A stretch of DNA of 18,474 nucleotides from Pseudomonadota bacterium (GCA_023444445.1 JAEXMK010000039.1:1-18474), one strand, 5' to 3'; shown: positions 6,309 through 14,814, counted from the first letter of the stretch. Notes: generated from the letters alone by a model not told the origin. Numbers and translations are program-made.

Positions 6309-8038
6309 GCACCATCGTGTCGCAGAATGATGATGAAGCGAGGCTGGAAAAAGCGCCCGATCCCGAGCGCTTGGAGGCTGACACTGCTGCTGCGCGCCAA
6401 GAGCAGGTGACGGCTGAGCCGGCTCCGCAGCCAGCCCCCGCGGCGCCTGTCCAGCCGGATCGCCCGCTCTGGCTGCGGCTCTGCTTCATCTTCGCTGGAC
6501 TGTGTTTTTTCATAACGCAGGGCCTCGGCATGAACCTCGTCATGGCGAATATCTATCAGTTGCAGGGCGAGTTCTCCGCAACTGTAGCCGAGGTCGCCTG
6601 GCTCTCCGCCGCCTACATGGCGCCTTATGCCACTTTTTCCATCGCACTGTTCAAGGTCAGGGCGCAATATGGCCTGCGGCCCTTCGCTGAACTTTCCATC
6701 GTCGCCTTTGTCATCGCCAACTGCCTCAACCTTTTCGTCACGGATCTGCACTCGGCAATCGTCATCCGCTTCATCAGCGGTATGGCCGCCGCACCGATTT
6801 CGTCGCTCGGCTTCCTTTATATTCTGGAGGCTTTTCCGCCCGCCCGGAAATTTTCGCTCGGTTTCAGCATCGCGCTGACGGGCACGCTGTTGTCGGCGCC
6901 GATTGCGCGCATGGTGTCTCCCTCGCTGCTGGCGATCGATGGCTGGAGCGCCCTTTATTCGATGGAGGTTGGTTTTGCGCTGATCTCGCTTGCGATGATC
7001 TACGTCCTCAAGGTAACACCGCCGCCGCGCGCGAAAGTCATCGAGCGCATGGATATTCTGAGCTATCTGCTGTTTGCGGGCGGTCTCGGTTGCCTTGCAG
7101 TCATGCTGACGCTTGGCCGGTTTTACTGGTGGTTCGAAACCTGGTGGCTTGGTGCGTTGCTGGCGACATCCATCGCGCTTCTGACGCTGATGGCTTTCAT
7201 CGAATTGCCACGCAAGAACCCGTTGCTCGACCTGCGCTGGATTTTTTCCAAAACCAACCTGCACGCCATTGCCGTCCTGTTGGTCTATCGGGCGGTGTCA
7301 TCGGAACAATCGTCCACGGCAGTCAGCTTTTATCAGCAACTGGGCCTGCTCAACGACCAGACCACCACGCTTTATGCGCTGGTGCTGCTGGCCACCATTC
7401 TCGGCGGTGCCGCCTGTGCCTGGTTGATGCTGACGAAATATGTCGATACGGCTCATGTCATTGCGCTGACATTGATCGCCGCCGGCTCCTTCATGGACAG
7501 CCAGTCCACCAATCTGACCCGTCCGGAGCAGATGTATCTCAGCCAGATGATGATCGCCTTCGGCGCGGCCATGTTCCTGCCGCCTGTCATGGCCAAGGGC
7601 TTTGGCGCAGCGCTGGCCCGGGGTGCGCCCTATCTGGTAAATTTCATCACCATCTTCCTGTTCACGCAAATCACCGGCTCGATGCTGATGACCGGCCTGC
7701 TCGGCAGCTTCGTGACGCTGCGGGAGAAATTCCACTCCAATATTCTGGTGGAAAATATCCTGCTTACCAATCCCGTGGTTGCCCAGCGTGTGTCCCAACT
7801 TTCCGGCGCTTACAGCCACATCATCACCGATCCTGCCTTGCTGAAGGCGGAGGGGTTGTCGCTGCTCGGTCAGCAGGTCAGCAGGGAAGCCTATGTGCTT
7901 GCCTACAACGATACGTTCCTGCTGATATCAGTTGTCTCGGCGCTGGCGCTTACCTTCCTTTTAATCCATCTTGCCTGGCGACGCATCTGGCCTCTCCTTT
8001 CTGGAAATGCCGATGCCGCGCCAGCGACACAGTCTTGA
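6305..8038 (+). CDS. DHA2-type MFS drug exporter, EmrB-like (left copy)
   Basis: The 577-residue inner-membrane protein has about 14 hydrophobic helices from residue 57 on, beginning WLRLCFIFAGLCFFITQGLG. It has the DHA2-like stretch VAEVAWLSAAYMAPYATF near 93 to 110 and a periplasmic loop near 480 to 530 before the last helix. Such proteins export toxic or signalling compounds with proton exchange, working with an EmrA/HlyD adaptor. The substrate is not evident. The first 52 residues form a hydrophilic Pro/Ala/Glu-rich cytoplasmic tail poorly conserved with the right copy. Its ATG overlaps the marR stop (ATGA) and the adaptor gene follows after 18 bp, so the three form an operon. Confidence 0.9.
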   Translation: MSTIVSQNDDEARLEKAPDPERLEADTAAARQEQVTAEPAPQPAPAAPVQPDRPLWLRLCFIFAGLCFFITQGLGMNLVMANIYQLQGEFSATVAEVAWLSAAYMAPYATFSIALFKVRAQYGLRPFAELSIVAFVIANCLNLFVTDLHSAIVIRFISGMAAAPISSLGFLYILEAFPPARKFSLGFSIALTGTLLSAPIARMVSPSLLAIDGWSALYSMEVGFALISLAMIYVLKVTPPPRAKVIERMDILSYLLFAGGLGCLAVMLTLGRFYWWFETWWLGALLATSIALLTLMAFIELPRKNPLLDLRWIFSKTNLHAIAVLLVYRAVSSEQSSTAVSFYQQLGLLNDQTTTLYALVLLATILGGAACAWLMLTKYVDTAHVIALTLIAAGSFMDSQSTNLTRPEQMYLSQMMIAFGAAMFLPPVMAKGFGAALARGAPYLVNFITIFLFTQITGSMLMTGLLGSFVTLREKFHSNILVENILLTNPVVAQRVSQLSGAYSHIITDPALLKAEGLSLLGQQVSREAYVLAYNDTFLLISVVSALALTFLLIHLAWRRIWPLLSGNADAAPATQS

Positions 8039-8056
8039 ACATCCAAGAGTGACATC

Positions 8057-9124
8057 ATGCTGAAGAAGTTTTTTACCCCCGTTTCCATTCTCGTGCTGCT
8101 CGGCGGCATCGCCGGTGTAGCGCTGGTGCTTTACGCCTGGCGGCTGCCGCCTTTCCTTTCCACCGTCGAAATGACCGACAACGCCTTTGTCAGGGGCTAT
8201 GTCACCATGATGAGCCCGCAGGTCAGCGGTTATGTCGTGGATGTTCCGGTGAAGGACTATCAGGAAGTCAAACAGGGCACTCTGCTGGCCAGGATCGATG
8301 ATCGTATCTATCGCCAGAAACAGGCGCAGGCGGAAGCAACGCTCGATACGCACAAGGCGGCACTCGACAATTCCCGCCAGCAGGAAAATGCCGCCAATGC
8401 CAATATCCGCTCCAGTGAAGCGGCGGTCGACAGCGCCACAGCCTCACTGAAGCAGGCGCAGCTCGCCTCCGATCGGCAGGATAATCTGATCAAGAGCGGT
8501 GTCGGAACGTCCAGTCTGCAGGAAGAAGCCCATGCAGCGCTTGAAAAGGCACGGGCGTCGCTCTCCCAGGCGAAAGCTGCGCTCGAAGTTTCCCGGCAGG
8601 ATCTGCAGACCATCATCGTCAACCGCAGCTCGCTGCAGGCGGCTGTCGCCAATGCCGAAGCCGCCGTTGAACTCGCCCGGATCGATCTTGCCAATACCGA
8701 AATCCACGCGCCGGTGGATGGGAGGCTCGGCGAAATTGGCGTGCGCACCGGCCAATATGTCACCGCCGGAACGCAGCTGATGGCCGTGGTACCGCATGAT
8801 GTCTGGGTTATCGCCAATTTCAAGGAAACTCAGCTTGCCGGGATGCAGGTGGGCCAGCCGGTAACGATCTCGGTTGACGCGCTGCATCGCCGCAAGCTGA
8901 CCGGTCATGTGGAGCGTTTTTCGCCCGCCACGGGTTCGGAATTCGCCGTCATCAAGCCCGACAATGCGACCGGCAATTTCGTGAAGATCGCGCAGCGTCT
9001 CGGTGTGCGCATCACCATCGACGCGGATCAGCCACTCGCGGCGGAACTTTCGCCGGGCATGTCGGTGGTGGTGCATGTGGATAAGAGCAAGGGGCCGGAC
9101 GGGGCGGAGACGGCGGCGAAGTAG
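8057..9124 (+). CDS. HlyD/EmrA-family membrane-fusion adaptor (left copy)
   Basis: The 355-residue protein anchors in the inner membrane by one N-terminal helix (about residues 9 to 27) and spans the periplasm to connect the MFS pump with an outer-membrane channel. A first half-lipoyl segment (SPQVSGYVVDVPVKDYQEV, about 53 to 71) and a long alpha-helical coiled-coil hairpin rich in Ala, Gln and Lys (about 85 to 205) come first. The second lipoyl half (TEIHAPVDGRLGEIGV) and a beta-barrel with VWVIANFKETQLAGM follow. No TolC-like gene is in the window, so the outer channel must be elsewhere. It is the last gene of the operon and ends 27 bases before the central palindrome. Confidence 0.93.
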   Translation: MLKKFFTPVSILVLLGGIAGVALVLYAWRLPPFLSTVEMTDNAFVRGYVTMMSPQVSGYVVDVPVKDYQEVKQGTLLARIDDRIYRQKQAQAEATLDTHKAALDNSRQQENAANANIRSSEAAVDSATASLKQAQLASDRQDNLIKSGVGTSSLQEEAHAALEKARASLSQAKAALEVSRQDLQTIIVNRSSLQAAVANAEAAVELARIDLANTEIHAPVDGRLGEIGVRTGQYVTAGTQLMAVVPHDVWVIANFKETQLAGMQVGQPVTISVDALHRRKLTGHVERFSPATGSEFAVIKPDNATGNFVKIAQRLGVRITIDADQPLAAELSPGMSVVVHVDKSKGPDGAETAAK

Positions 9125-9151
9125 TCGGGCTTGGGAGTGTGCCAAGAGGCG

Positions 9152-9304
9152 CCCCCCTCTGTCCTGCCGGACATCTCCCCCACAAGGGTGGAGATCGCCA
9201 AGCGGTTACCGCTCGATCATCTCAACGTTGAGAATGTAGCGATGCAATATCGCCTTGCCGATCTCCCTCCTTGTGGGGGAGATGTCCGGCAGGACAGAGG
9301 GGGG
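9152..9304. repeat. Central palindromic intergenic element at the arm junction
   Basis: Bases 9152-9197 are the inverted repeat of 9259-9304: 36 bp perfect at the outside, then two mismatches in the last 10. The loop holds another dyad, TCTCAACGTTGAGA (9220-9233), a perfect 14 bp palindrome within two bases of the element's centre, and AGCGGTTACCGCT (9201-9213). C-rich elements of this kind with TGTCCTGCCGGACATCTCCC cores resemble the mosaic palindromic repeats (RIME-like) scattered between genes in Rhizobiaceae; that family name is from memory. It sits between two convergent hlyD ends and could end transcription from both sides. It contains no gene. Confidence 0.8.
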
Positions 9305-9329
9305 TAACCACGCTCGCCGAGCGTTCCCA

Positions 9330-10397
9330 CTACCTCGCCGCCGTCTCCGCCCCTTCCGGCGCCACGCTCTTATCCACATGCACCACGACCGACATGCCCG
9401 GCGACAGTTCCGTCGCCAGCGGCTGATCCGCATCGATCGCGATGCGAACGCCAAGGCGCTGGGCGATCTTCACGAAATTGCCGGTCGCATTATCCGGCTT
9501 GATGACGGCGAATTCCGATCCGGTGGCCGGCGAGAATCGCTCGACACGGCCGTTGAGCTTACGGCGGTGCAGCGCATCCACCGAGATCGTCACCGGCTGG
9601 CCGATCTGCATGCCGGCGAGCTGGGTTTCCTTGAAGTTGGCGATGACCCAGACATCATGCGGCACGACAGCCATCAATTGTGTGCCGGCCGTGACATATT
9701 GACCGGTGCGCACGCCGACTTCACCGAGCCTGCCGTCCACCGGTGCATGGATTTCGGTATTCTCAAGATCGATCCTGGTGAGTTCGACGGCGGCTTCGGC
9801 ATTGGCGACCGCCGCCTGCAGGGAGCTGCGGTTGACGATGATCGTCTGCAAGTCCTGGCGCGAAACCTCGAGCGCGGCTTTCGCCTGCGACAGCGATGCC
9901 CGCGCCTTTTCAAGCGCGGCATGCGCCTCTTCCTGCAGGCTGGAGGTTCCGACGCCGCTTTTGATGAGATTATCCTGCCGGTCGGATGCGAGCTGTGCCT
10001 GCTTCAGAGAGGCCTCAGCGGCATCGACAGCCGCCTGGCTGGAAAGAATATTGGCATTGGCGGCGTTTTCCTGCTGGCGGGAATTATCGAGCGCTGCCTT
10101 TTGCGTATCGAGCGATGCAGCCGCCTGCGCCTGTTTCTGGCGGTAGATGCGGTCATCGATCTTTGCCAGCAACGTGCCTTGTTTGACTTCCTGATAATCC
10201 TTGACGGGTACGTCCACGACATAGCCGCTGACCTGCGGGCTCATGGTGGTGACGTAGCCGCGCACGAAGGCATTGTCAGTCATTTCCACGGTGGAAAGAA
10301 ACGGCGGCAGCCGCCAGGCGTAAAGCACGAGTGCTATGCCGGCGAGGCCGCCGAGCAGTACGAGAATGGAAACGGGGGTAAAAAACTTCTTCAGCAT
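9330..10397 (-). CDS. HlyD/EmrA-family membrane-fusion adaptor (right copy)
   Basis: This is the same length as the left copy, 355 residues from ATG 10397 (MLKKFFTPVSILVLLGGLAG). The open frame continues 43 codons upstream, but that stretch lies inside the MFS gene end, and the chosen start matches the other arm with an 18-19 bp intergenic gap. Changes from the left copy are few and conservative, mostly in the coiled coil (AEATLDTHK becomes AASLDTQK) and at the C-terminal tail after HVDKS, where this copy reads VAPEGAETAAR. It ends 25 bases from the central element. Confidence 0.92.
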   Translation of the reverse strand: MLKKFFTPVSILVLLGGLAGIALVLYAWRLPPFLSTVEMTDNAFVRGYVTTMSPQVSGYVVDVPVKDYQEVKQGTLLAKIDDRIYRQKQAQAAASLDTQKAALDNSRQQENAANANILSSQAAVDAAEASLKQAQLASDRQDNLIKSGVGTSSLQEEAHAALEKARASLSQAKAALEVSRQDLQTIIVNRSSLQAAVANAEAAVELTRIDLENTEIHAPVDGRLGEVGVRTGQYVTAGTQLMAVVPHDVWVIANFKETQLAGMQIGQPVTISVDALHRRKLNGRVERFSPATGSEFAVIKPDNATGNFVKIAQRLGVRIAIDADQPLATELSPGMSVVVHVDKSVAPEGAETAAR

Positions 10398-10416
10398 TTT
10401 GTCACTCTTGGAATGT

Positions 10417-12162
10417 TCAAGACTGTGGTGCCGGTGCGGCATCGACATTATCCCGGAGAAGGAACGGACGGATGCGCATCCAGGCAAGGTGGAGCAAAAG
10501 CGCGGCCAGTGCCAGCGCCGAAACAACTGATATCAGCAGGAACGTGTCGTTATAGGCGAGCACATAGGCCTCCCTGCTGACCTGCTGTCCCAGAAGCGAC
10601 AGCCCCTCTGCCTTCAGCAGCGCCGGATCGGTGATGACATGGCTGTAGGCACCGGAAAGCTGGGATACGCGCTGAGCGACCACGGGGTTGGTGAGCAGGA
10701 TATTTTCCACCAGAACATTGGAATGGAATTTTTCGCGCAGCGTCACGAAACTGCCGAGCAGCCCGGTCATCAGCATCGAACCCGTGATCTGGGTAAACAG
10801 AAAGATGGCGATGAAATTCACCAGATAAGGCGCACCTCTGGCAAGTGCTGCGGCAAAACCCTTGGACATGACGGGCGGCAGGAACATGGCGGCGCCGAAG
10901 GCGATCATCATCTGGCTGAGATACATTTCACCCGGCCGCGTCAGATTGGTGGACTGGCTGTCCATGAACGAGCCGGCGGTAATCAGCGCCAACGCGATCA
11001 CATGGGCCGTTTCGACATATTTCGTCAGCATCAGCCAGGCACAAGCCGCACCGCCAAGCACCGTCGCCAGCAGCACCAGCGCATAAAGCGTTGTCGTCTG
11101 CTCGTTCAGCAGACCAAGCTGCTGGTAAAAACCGACCGCCGTTGAGGATTGCTCGGAGGAGACCGCACGATAGACGAGCAGGACTGCGATAACATGCAGG
11201 TTGGTTTTCGAGAAAATCCAGCGCAGGTCGAGCAGCGGGTTCTTGCGCGGCAATTCTATGAAGGCCATGACCGTGAGGAGCGCGATCGACGTCGCCAGAA
11301 GCACGCCCAGCCACCATGTTTCGAACCACCAGTAAAACCGGCCGAGTGTCAGCATCACCGCAAGACAGCCGAGACCGCCAGCAAACAGCAGATAGCTCAG
11401 AATATCCACGCGCTCGATGACTTTGGCGCGCGGCGGCGGCGTGACTTTCAACACATAGATCATGGCGAAGGAGATCAGCGCAAAACCCACCTCCATGGAA
11501 TAGAGCGCGTTCCAGCCGCCGATTTCCAGCAGGGAGGGCGAAACGATGCGCGCGATGGGTGCCGACAGCAACGTGCCGGTCAACGCGATGCTGAAACCGA
11601 GCGAGAATTTTCGCGCCGGAGGAAATGCTTCAAGAATATAGAGAAAGCCCAGTGACGAAATCGGCGCGGCGGCCATGCCGCTGACGAAACGGATGACAGT
11701 TGCCGAATGCAGGTCCGTCACGAAGAGGTTGAGACAGGAGGCAACCACGAAGGCGATGATCGAGAGTTCGGCAAAGGGCCGCAGGCCATATTGCGCCCTG
11801 ATCTTGAAGAGCGCGATGGAGAAGGTGGCATAGGGCGCCATATAGGCGGCGGAAAGCCAGGCCACCTCAGCCACCGTGGCGGAAAATTCGCCCTGAAGCT
11901 GGTAGATATTGGCCATGACGAGGTTCATGCCAAGGCCCTGGGTTATGAAGAACGACAGGCCCGCAAAGATGAAACACAGCCGCAGCCACACCGGCCGCTC
12001 AACCGGCTGCGGTGCGGCGGGAACAGCGGGCTCCGTCGCGATCTCGCCACCATCGGCATCGCTCGCCGTTTGGGGGACAGCCGCGGTTTCCTCTGGCCTG
12101 ACAACAGTCACATCCTTTTCAGAGGCAGCCTCGTCCGTGGTCTGCGGCAACACGGTGCTCAC
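10417..12162 (-). CDS. DHA2-type MFS drug exporter, EmrB-like (right copy)
   Basis: The 581-residue protein is nearly identical to the left copy from the first membrane helix onward (VWLRLCFIFAGLSFFITQGL). Its N-terminal tail of about 58 residues is different in sequence and length: it carries several Asp/Glu runs (EEKD-like and DADGGE stretches) and ends PQPVERP. The membrane core differs mainly by Ile/Val/Ala exchanges, and the C-terminal region keeps the final helix followed by a short Arg-rich and Ala-rich tail. The start codon overlaps the intact marR stop by 4 bp, so translation should be coupled to the repressor gene. Confidence 0.9.
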   Translation of the reverse strand: MSTVLPQTTDEAASEKDVTVVRPEETAAVPQTASDADGGEIATEPAVPAAPQPVERPVWLRLCFIFAGLSFFITQGLGMNLVMANIYQLQGEFSATVAEVAWLSAAYMAPYATFSIALFKIRAQYGLRPFAELSIIAFVVASCLNLFVTDLHSATVIRFVSGMAAAPISSLGFLYILEAFPPARKFSLGFSIALTGTLLSAPIARIVSPSLLEIGGWNALYSMEVGFALISFAMIYVLKVTPPPRAKVIERVDILSYLLFAGGLGCLAVMLTLGRFYWWFETWWLGVLLATSIALLTVMAFIELPRKNPLLDLRWIFSKTNLHVIAVLLVYRAVSSEQSSTAVGFYQQLGLLNEQTTTLYALVLLATVLGGAACAWLMLTKYVETAHVIALALITAGSFMDSQSTNLTRPGEMYLSQMMIAFGAAMFLPPVMSKGFAAALARGAPYLVNFIAIFLFTQITGSMLMTGLLGSFVTLREKFHSNVLVENILLTNPVVAQRVSQLSGAYSHVITDPALLKAEGLSLLGQQVSREAYVLAYNDTFLLISVVSALALAALLLHLAWMRIRPFLLRDNVDAAPAPQS

Positions 12163-12614
12163 GATTGCACCCTCCCGGTCGCAAGGTTTTGCAGATTGGC
12201 CGAAAGACGGCGCATCACATCAAGCGCCATGGCCAGATCTTCAGACGAAATATCGGCGGTGATTTCCGAGCGCAGCGTCTTTGCCACAGCCTGCACCGTG
12301 CCGGAGGTCTTCTCACCCTCTTCCGTCATGTGGATGCGTTTGGCACGGCGGTCGTTTTCATCGGAGCGGCGTTCGATGAGGTTCTGTTTTTCCATGCCAT
12401 CGAGAACCCGCACCAGCGTCGGAGTTTCGATTTCCATTTCTTCGGCAAGCTCGGTCTGCGTCAGCGGGCCGCGCCTCGACAGGGCAAAAAGCGCACGCGC
12501 ACGCGCCAGCGTCAGGCCGCTTTCCCCTACCCGCGCATCAAAAAACGCGCGCAGTTTGCGGGTAAAAGCGGAAACCTCATCAAGAAGCTGTTCCTTGTCG
12601 GTCTCGCGGGACAT
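12159..12614 (-). CDS. MarR-family transcriptional regulator (right copy, intact)
   Basis: The 151-residue protein has a winged helix-turn-helix at about residues 34 to 97. It contains LTQTELAEEMEIETPTLVRV (recognition region) and the wing RRSDENDRRAKRIHMTEEG, with helices at both ends for dimerisation. MarR proteins typically repress a neighbouring efflux operon and release DNA on binding a phenolic or other small ligand; the ligand here is unknown. ATG 12614 is preferred, with AAGG about 10 bases upstream; GTG 12638 would add eight residues but starts inside the candidate operator. The gene leads the efflux operon and overlaps the MFS gene by ATGA, so it is probably autoregulated. Confidence 0.92.
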   Translation of the reverse strand: MSRETDKEQLLDEVSAFTRKLRAFFDARVGESGLTLARARALFALSRRGPLTQTELAEEMEIETPTLVRVLDGMEKQNLIERRSDENDRRAKRIHMTEEGEKTSGTVQAVAKTLRSEITADISSEDLAMALDVMRRLSANLQNLATGRVQS

Positions 12615-12628
12615 GTCAGCAAACCTTA

Positions 12629-12646
12629 TAATTAGCACACTACTTA
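12629..12646. promoter_or_regulatory. Candidate MarR operator (right copy)
   Basis: AATTAG (12630-12635) and CTACTT (12640-12645) surround CACA, identical to the left-arm site once complemented. The bases on both sides are also well conserved, unlike much of the nearby intergenic DNA. Confidence 0.5.
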
Positions 12647-12655
12647 TTTACTGCC

Positions 12656-12684
12656 TATTTATTCGCAAGCCTGACGATTTTCAA
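12656..12684 (-). promoter_or_regulatory. Candidate sigma70 promoter of the marR-efflux operon (right copy)
   Basis: On the minus strand TTGAAA (12679-12684) and TAAATA (12656-12661) are separated by 17 bp, matching the left arm at both boxes. Confidence 0.6.
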
Positions 12685-12738
12685 GTTTCTTTCATGCCGG
12701 GTCTGCCATGCGGTAAACTCATGGCAGCGAATCACGTT

Positions 12739-12754
12739 GCCGGAAAATTCCGGC
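12739..12754. promoter_or_regulatory. GCCGGAA inverted repeat (right copy)
   Basis: GCCGGAA-AA-TTCCGGC is a perfect dyad retained from the left arm while the adjacent sequence has changed. Confidence 0.4.
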
Positions 12755-12924
12755 ACCCTGTCCTCACCCGCCTGTGGATTGCTGGGGACAACTGAAGATG
12801 TGATCCAGCTTTAACAGAGCGGACGTCAGCCTGCCGTATAGTGTTGCAACAATATCATTGACTGCCATGCCCCAGAAAGCCAAACCCAAGGTTTAAGGAC
12901 AAGGCAAGGGAGATCGCGCAAACC

Positions 12925-14412
12925 ATGAACGACGCTGTGAGAAAGATCACCCCCGCAGAACCGCATTACCGCGAGGCGCCGAACAATATCGAGGCCGAAC
13001 AGGCGCTGCTTGGCGCCATCCTCGTCAATAACGACGCCTATTACCGTGTGTCGGATTTCCTTAAGCCCGTGCATCTCTACGAAGCCCTGCATCGCAAGAT
13101 TTTCGAGGTGGCGGGCGATATCATCCGCATGGGCAAGACCGCCAATCCGGTGACGATCAAGACCTTCCTGCCCGCCGACGACAAGATCGGCGACCTGACG
13201 GTGGCGCAATATCTTGCGCGTCTGGCCGCAGAAGCCGTGTCGATCATCAACGCCGAGGATTACGGCCGGGCGATCTACGATCTGGCTTTGCGCCGCGCGT
13301 TGATCCAGATCGGCGAGGATGTCGTCAACATCGCCTTTGACGCGCCGCTCGACATGCCGCCGCAGGCGCAGATCGAAGACACCGAGCGCCGTCTGTTCGA
13401 ACTGGCGGAAACAGGCCGTTACGACGGCGGCTTCCAGTCGTTCAACGATGCGGTGGCGCTGGCGATCGACATGGCGGGCGCCGCTTTCGAGCGTGACGGC
13501 AATCTTTCCGGCATTTCCACCGGCATTCATTCGCTCGACGCCCGCATGGGCGGCCTGCAGCGCTCCGACCTTATCGTGCTTGCGGGTCGTCCGGGTATGG
13601 GCAAAACCTCGCTGGCCACCAACATCGCCTATAACATCGCGGCATCCTACGACCAGGAAGTGCAGCCCGATGGCTCTTTCAAGGCGAAAAACGGCGGCGT
13701 CGTCGGCTTCTATTCACTCGAAATGTCGTCCGAACAGCTGGCCACCCGTATCATTTCCGAGCAGACGGAAGTCTCCTCCTCGAAAATCCGTCGTGGTGAC
13801 ATCACCGAGGCGGATTTCGAAAAGCTCGTCGCCTGCTCCCAGATGATGCAGAAGGTGCCGCTTTACATCGACCAGACCGGTGGTATCTCCATCGCCCAGC
13901 TTTCCGCCCGTGCGCGCCGTCTGAAGCGCCAGCGCGGCCTCGATGTTCTGGTCGTCGACTATATTCAGCTGATGACCGGCGGCGGCAAGGGCGGTGAAAA
14001 CCGCGTGCAGGAAATCACCCAGATCACCACGGGCCTCAAGGCACTTGGCAAGGAACTCAACGTTCCCATCATCGCGCTGTCACAGCTCTCCCGTGCGGTG
14101 GAAAGCCGCGAGGACAAGCGCCCGCAGCTTTCCGACCTGCGTGAATCCGGCTCCATCGAGCAGGACGCCGACGTGGTGCTGTTCGTGTTCCGTGAGGAAT
14201 ATTACGTCAAGAACATGGAGCCGCGCGATCCCGCCGACCCGAAATACGCCGAATGGGAAAACCATTTCGACCGGGTGAAGGGCACGGCGGATGTCATCAT
14301 CGCCAAGCAGCGTCACGGACCGACCGGCACAGTGAAACTCGCCTTCCAGTCCGAATTTACCCGCTTCGCCGATCTGGCCGACCCGTCCTTCAGCCAGTAC
14401 GAGGAGCATTGA
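12925..14412 (+). CDS. dnaB: Replicative DNA helicase DnaB (right copy)
   Basis: The 495-residue protein has every motor motif seen in the left copy, including GRPGMGKT, YSLEMS and VLVVDYIQL, so it should be active. It lacks the three-residue Gln-Pro-Ala unit near residue 11 (ITPAEPHY). About fourteen substitutions are scattered, with the densest cluster near the C-terminus, where RDISDPKYAEWEALFDKVK is replaced by RDPADPKYAEWENHFDRVK. A cell normally has one dnaB, so a second functional copy in 18 kb is unexpected. Confidence 0.96.
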   Translation: MNDAVRKITPAEPHYREAPNNIEAEQALLGAILVNNDAYYRVSDFLKPVHLYEALHRKIFEVAGDIIRMGKTANPVTIKTFLPADDKIGDLTVAQYLARLAAEAVSIINAEDYGRAIYDLALRRALIQIGEDVVNIAFDAPLDMPPQAQIEDTERRLFELAETGRYDGGFQSFNDAVALAIDMAGAAFERDGNLSGISTGIHSLDARMGGLQRSDLIVLAGRPGMGKTSLATNIAYNIAASYDQEVQPDGSFKAKNGGVVGFYSLEMSSEQLATRIISEQTEVSSSKIRRGDITEADFEKLVACSQMMQKVPLYIDQTGGISIAQLSARARRLKRQRGLDVLVVDYIQLMTGGGKGGENRVQEITQITTGLKALGKELNVPIIALSQLSRAVESREDKRPQLSDLRESGSIEQDADVVLFVFREEYYVKNMEPRDPADPKYAEWENHFDRVKGTADVIIAKQRHGPTGTVKLAFQSEFTRFADLADPSFSQYEEH

Positions 14413-14424
14413 TCCGAACCGGAT

Positions 14425-14454
14425 GGTGAGGGCGAAACGGTTTTCGCCCTCACC
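14425..14454. terminator. Bidirectional hairpin between dnaB and azlD (right copy)
   Basis: GGTGAGGGCGAAA (14425-14437) pairs perfectly with TTTCGCCCTCACC (14442-14454) around a 4-base loop. It lies 12 bases after the dnaB stop and before the convergent azlD stop. A run of C follows in place of the usual T-run. The stem is unrelated in sequence to the left-arm hairpin at the same place. Confidence 0.65.
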
Positions 14455-14511
14455 CCCCCCATTTCAATATGGGACCGGATGGAGTCTTTTCAGGGCCTTG
14501 GCAGGATTTTC

Positions 14512-14814
14512 TTACAATCCGATTCCGCGCAGCAACGCCACCGTGACGACGCCGAGCGTGGCGGCCGGCAGCAGGCTGAGACGCAGCGCCGCAATCGCGG
14601 TTACCGCGCAGGCGATGGTTTCGGCCGGCCCGCTCGCAAGTGCAGTCGGCGTGACAACGGCCATCAGAACGGCGGGCGGCACCACGCCGAGCGCCTTCTT
14701 CAGGCGCGGCGTCAGGGTAAAATGGCTGACCAGCAGCAGGCCGCCAAGCCGTGTGGCGACTGTTGCCGCCATCATGGCAAGGATCGTCAGCAGGGTATTG
14801 ACATCAAGCGTCAT
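14512..14814 (-). CDS. azlD: AzlD-family branched-chain amino-acid exporter, small subunit (right copy)
   Basis: The 100 residues match the left copy except for a few changes (for example MTLDVN for MTLDPN, LRLSLLPAATLGVVTVA near the C-terminus). It overlaps azlC by 4 bp in the same way. The hydrophobic helices and the VVPPAVLMAVVTP core are preserved, so a functional subunit is expected. Confidence 0.87.
   Translation of the reverse strand: MTLDVNTLLTILAMMAATVATRLGGLLLVSHFTLTPRLKKALGVVPPAVLMAVVTPTALASGPAETIACAVTAIAALRLSLLPAATLGVVTVALLRGIGL

Larger units (their letters stand above)
1..9197 (+). repeat. Left arm of a giant imperfect inverted repeat
   Basis: This half holds the same genes in the same order as the reverse complement of the other half: radA fragment, toxin, antitoxin, alr, araC, azlC, azlD, dnaB, marR, MFS, HlyD. 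By eye the proteins are about 95 to 97% identical for DnaB and Alr, with many silent differences, and much less alike for the toxin-antitoxin pair. Differences specific to this arm are a nonsense codon in marR, a three-residue insertion near the DnaB N-terminus, and another hairpin sequence between azlD and dnaB. Confidence 0.95.
12615..12924. other. Intergenic region between divergent marR and dnaB (right copy)
   Basis: These 310 non-coding bases mirror 5542-5852. The marR promoter and operator, the GCCGGAA dyad, the DnaA-box-like TGTGGATTG (12773-12781), the TGTTGCAACA palindrome (12842-12851) and AGGGAGA before dnaB are all kept. The segment between the DnaA-like box and the dyad has drifted. 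Confidence 0.6.

Noticed and set aside
9152..9304. A replicated hairpin telomere of a linear chromosome, which Agrobacterium has and which would give inverted symmetry
   Set aside because: The arms carry dnaB, alr and radA, genes expected on the circular chromosome, and they are diverged, whereas a replicated telomere has identical arms. No protelomerase gene is present and the core does not resemble a resolution site I know.
10398..10526. A 43-residue N-terminal extension of the right HlyD adaptor
   Set aside because: It overlaps the end of the MFS gene, lacks similarity to adaptor N-termini, and the left arm has no such extension.
9330..10580. Long open frames on the strand opposite the adaptor and exporter genes
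   Set aside because: They are by-products of high-GC codon usage; they lack recognisable domains and are His/Arg-rich in the way shadow frames usually are.
14452..14460. A run of nine C bases as a phase-variable tract
   Set aside because: It lies between convergent genes beyond both stop codons, so slippage would not change a reading frame.
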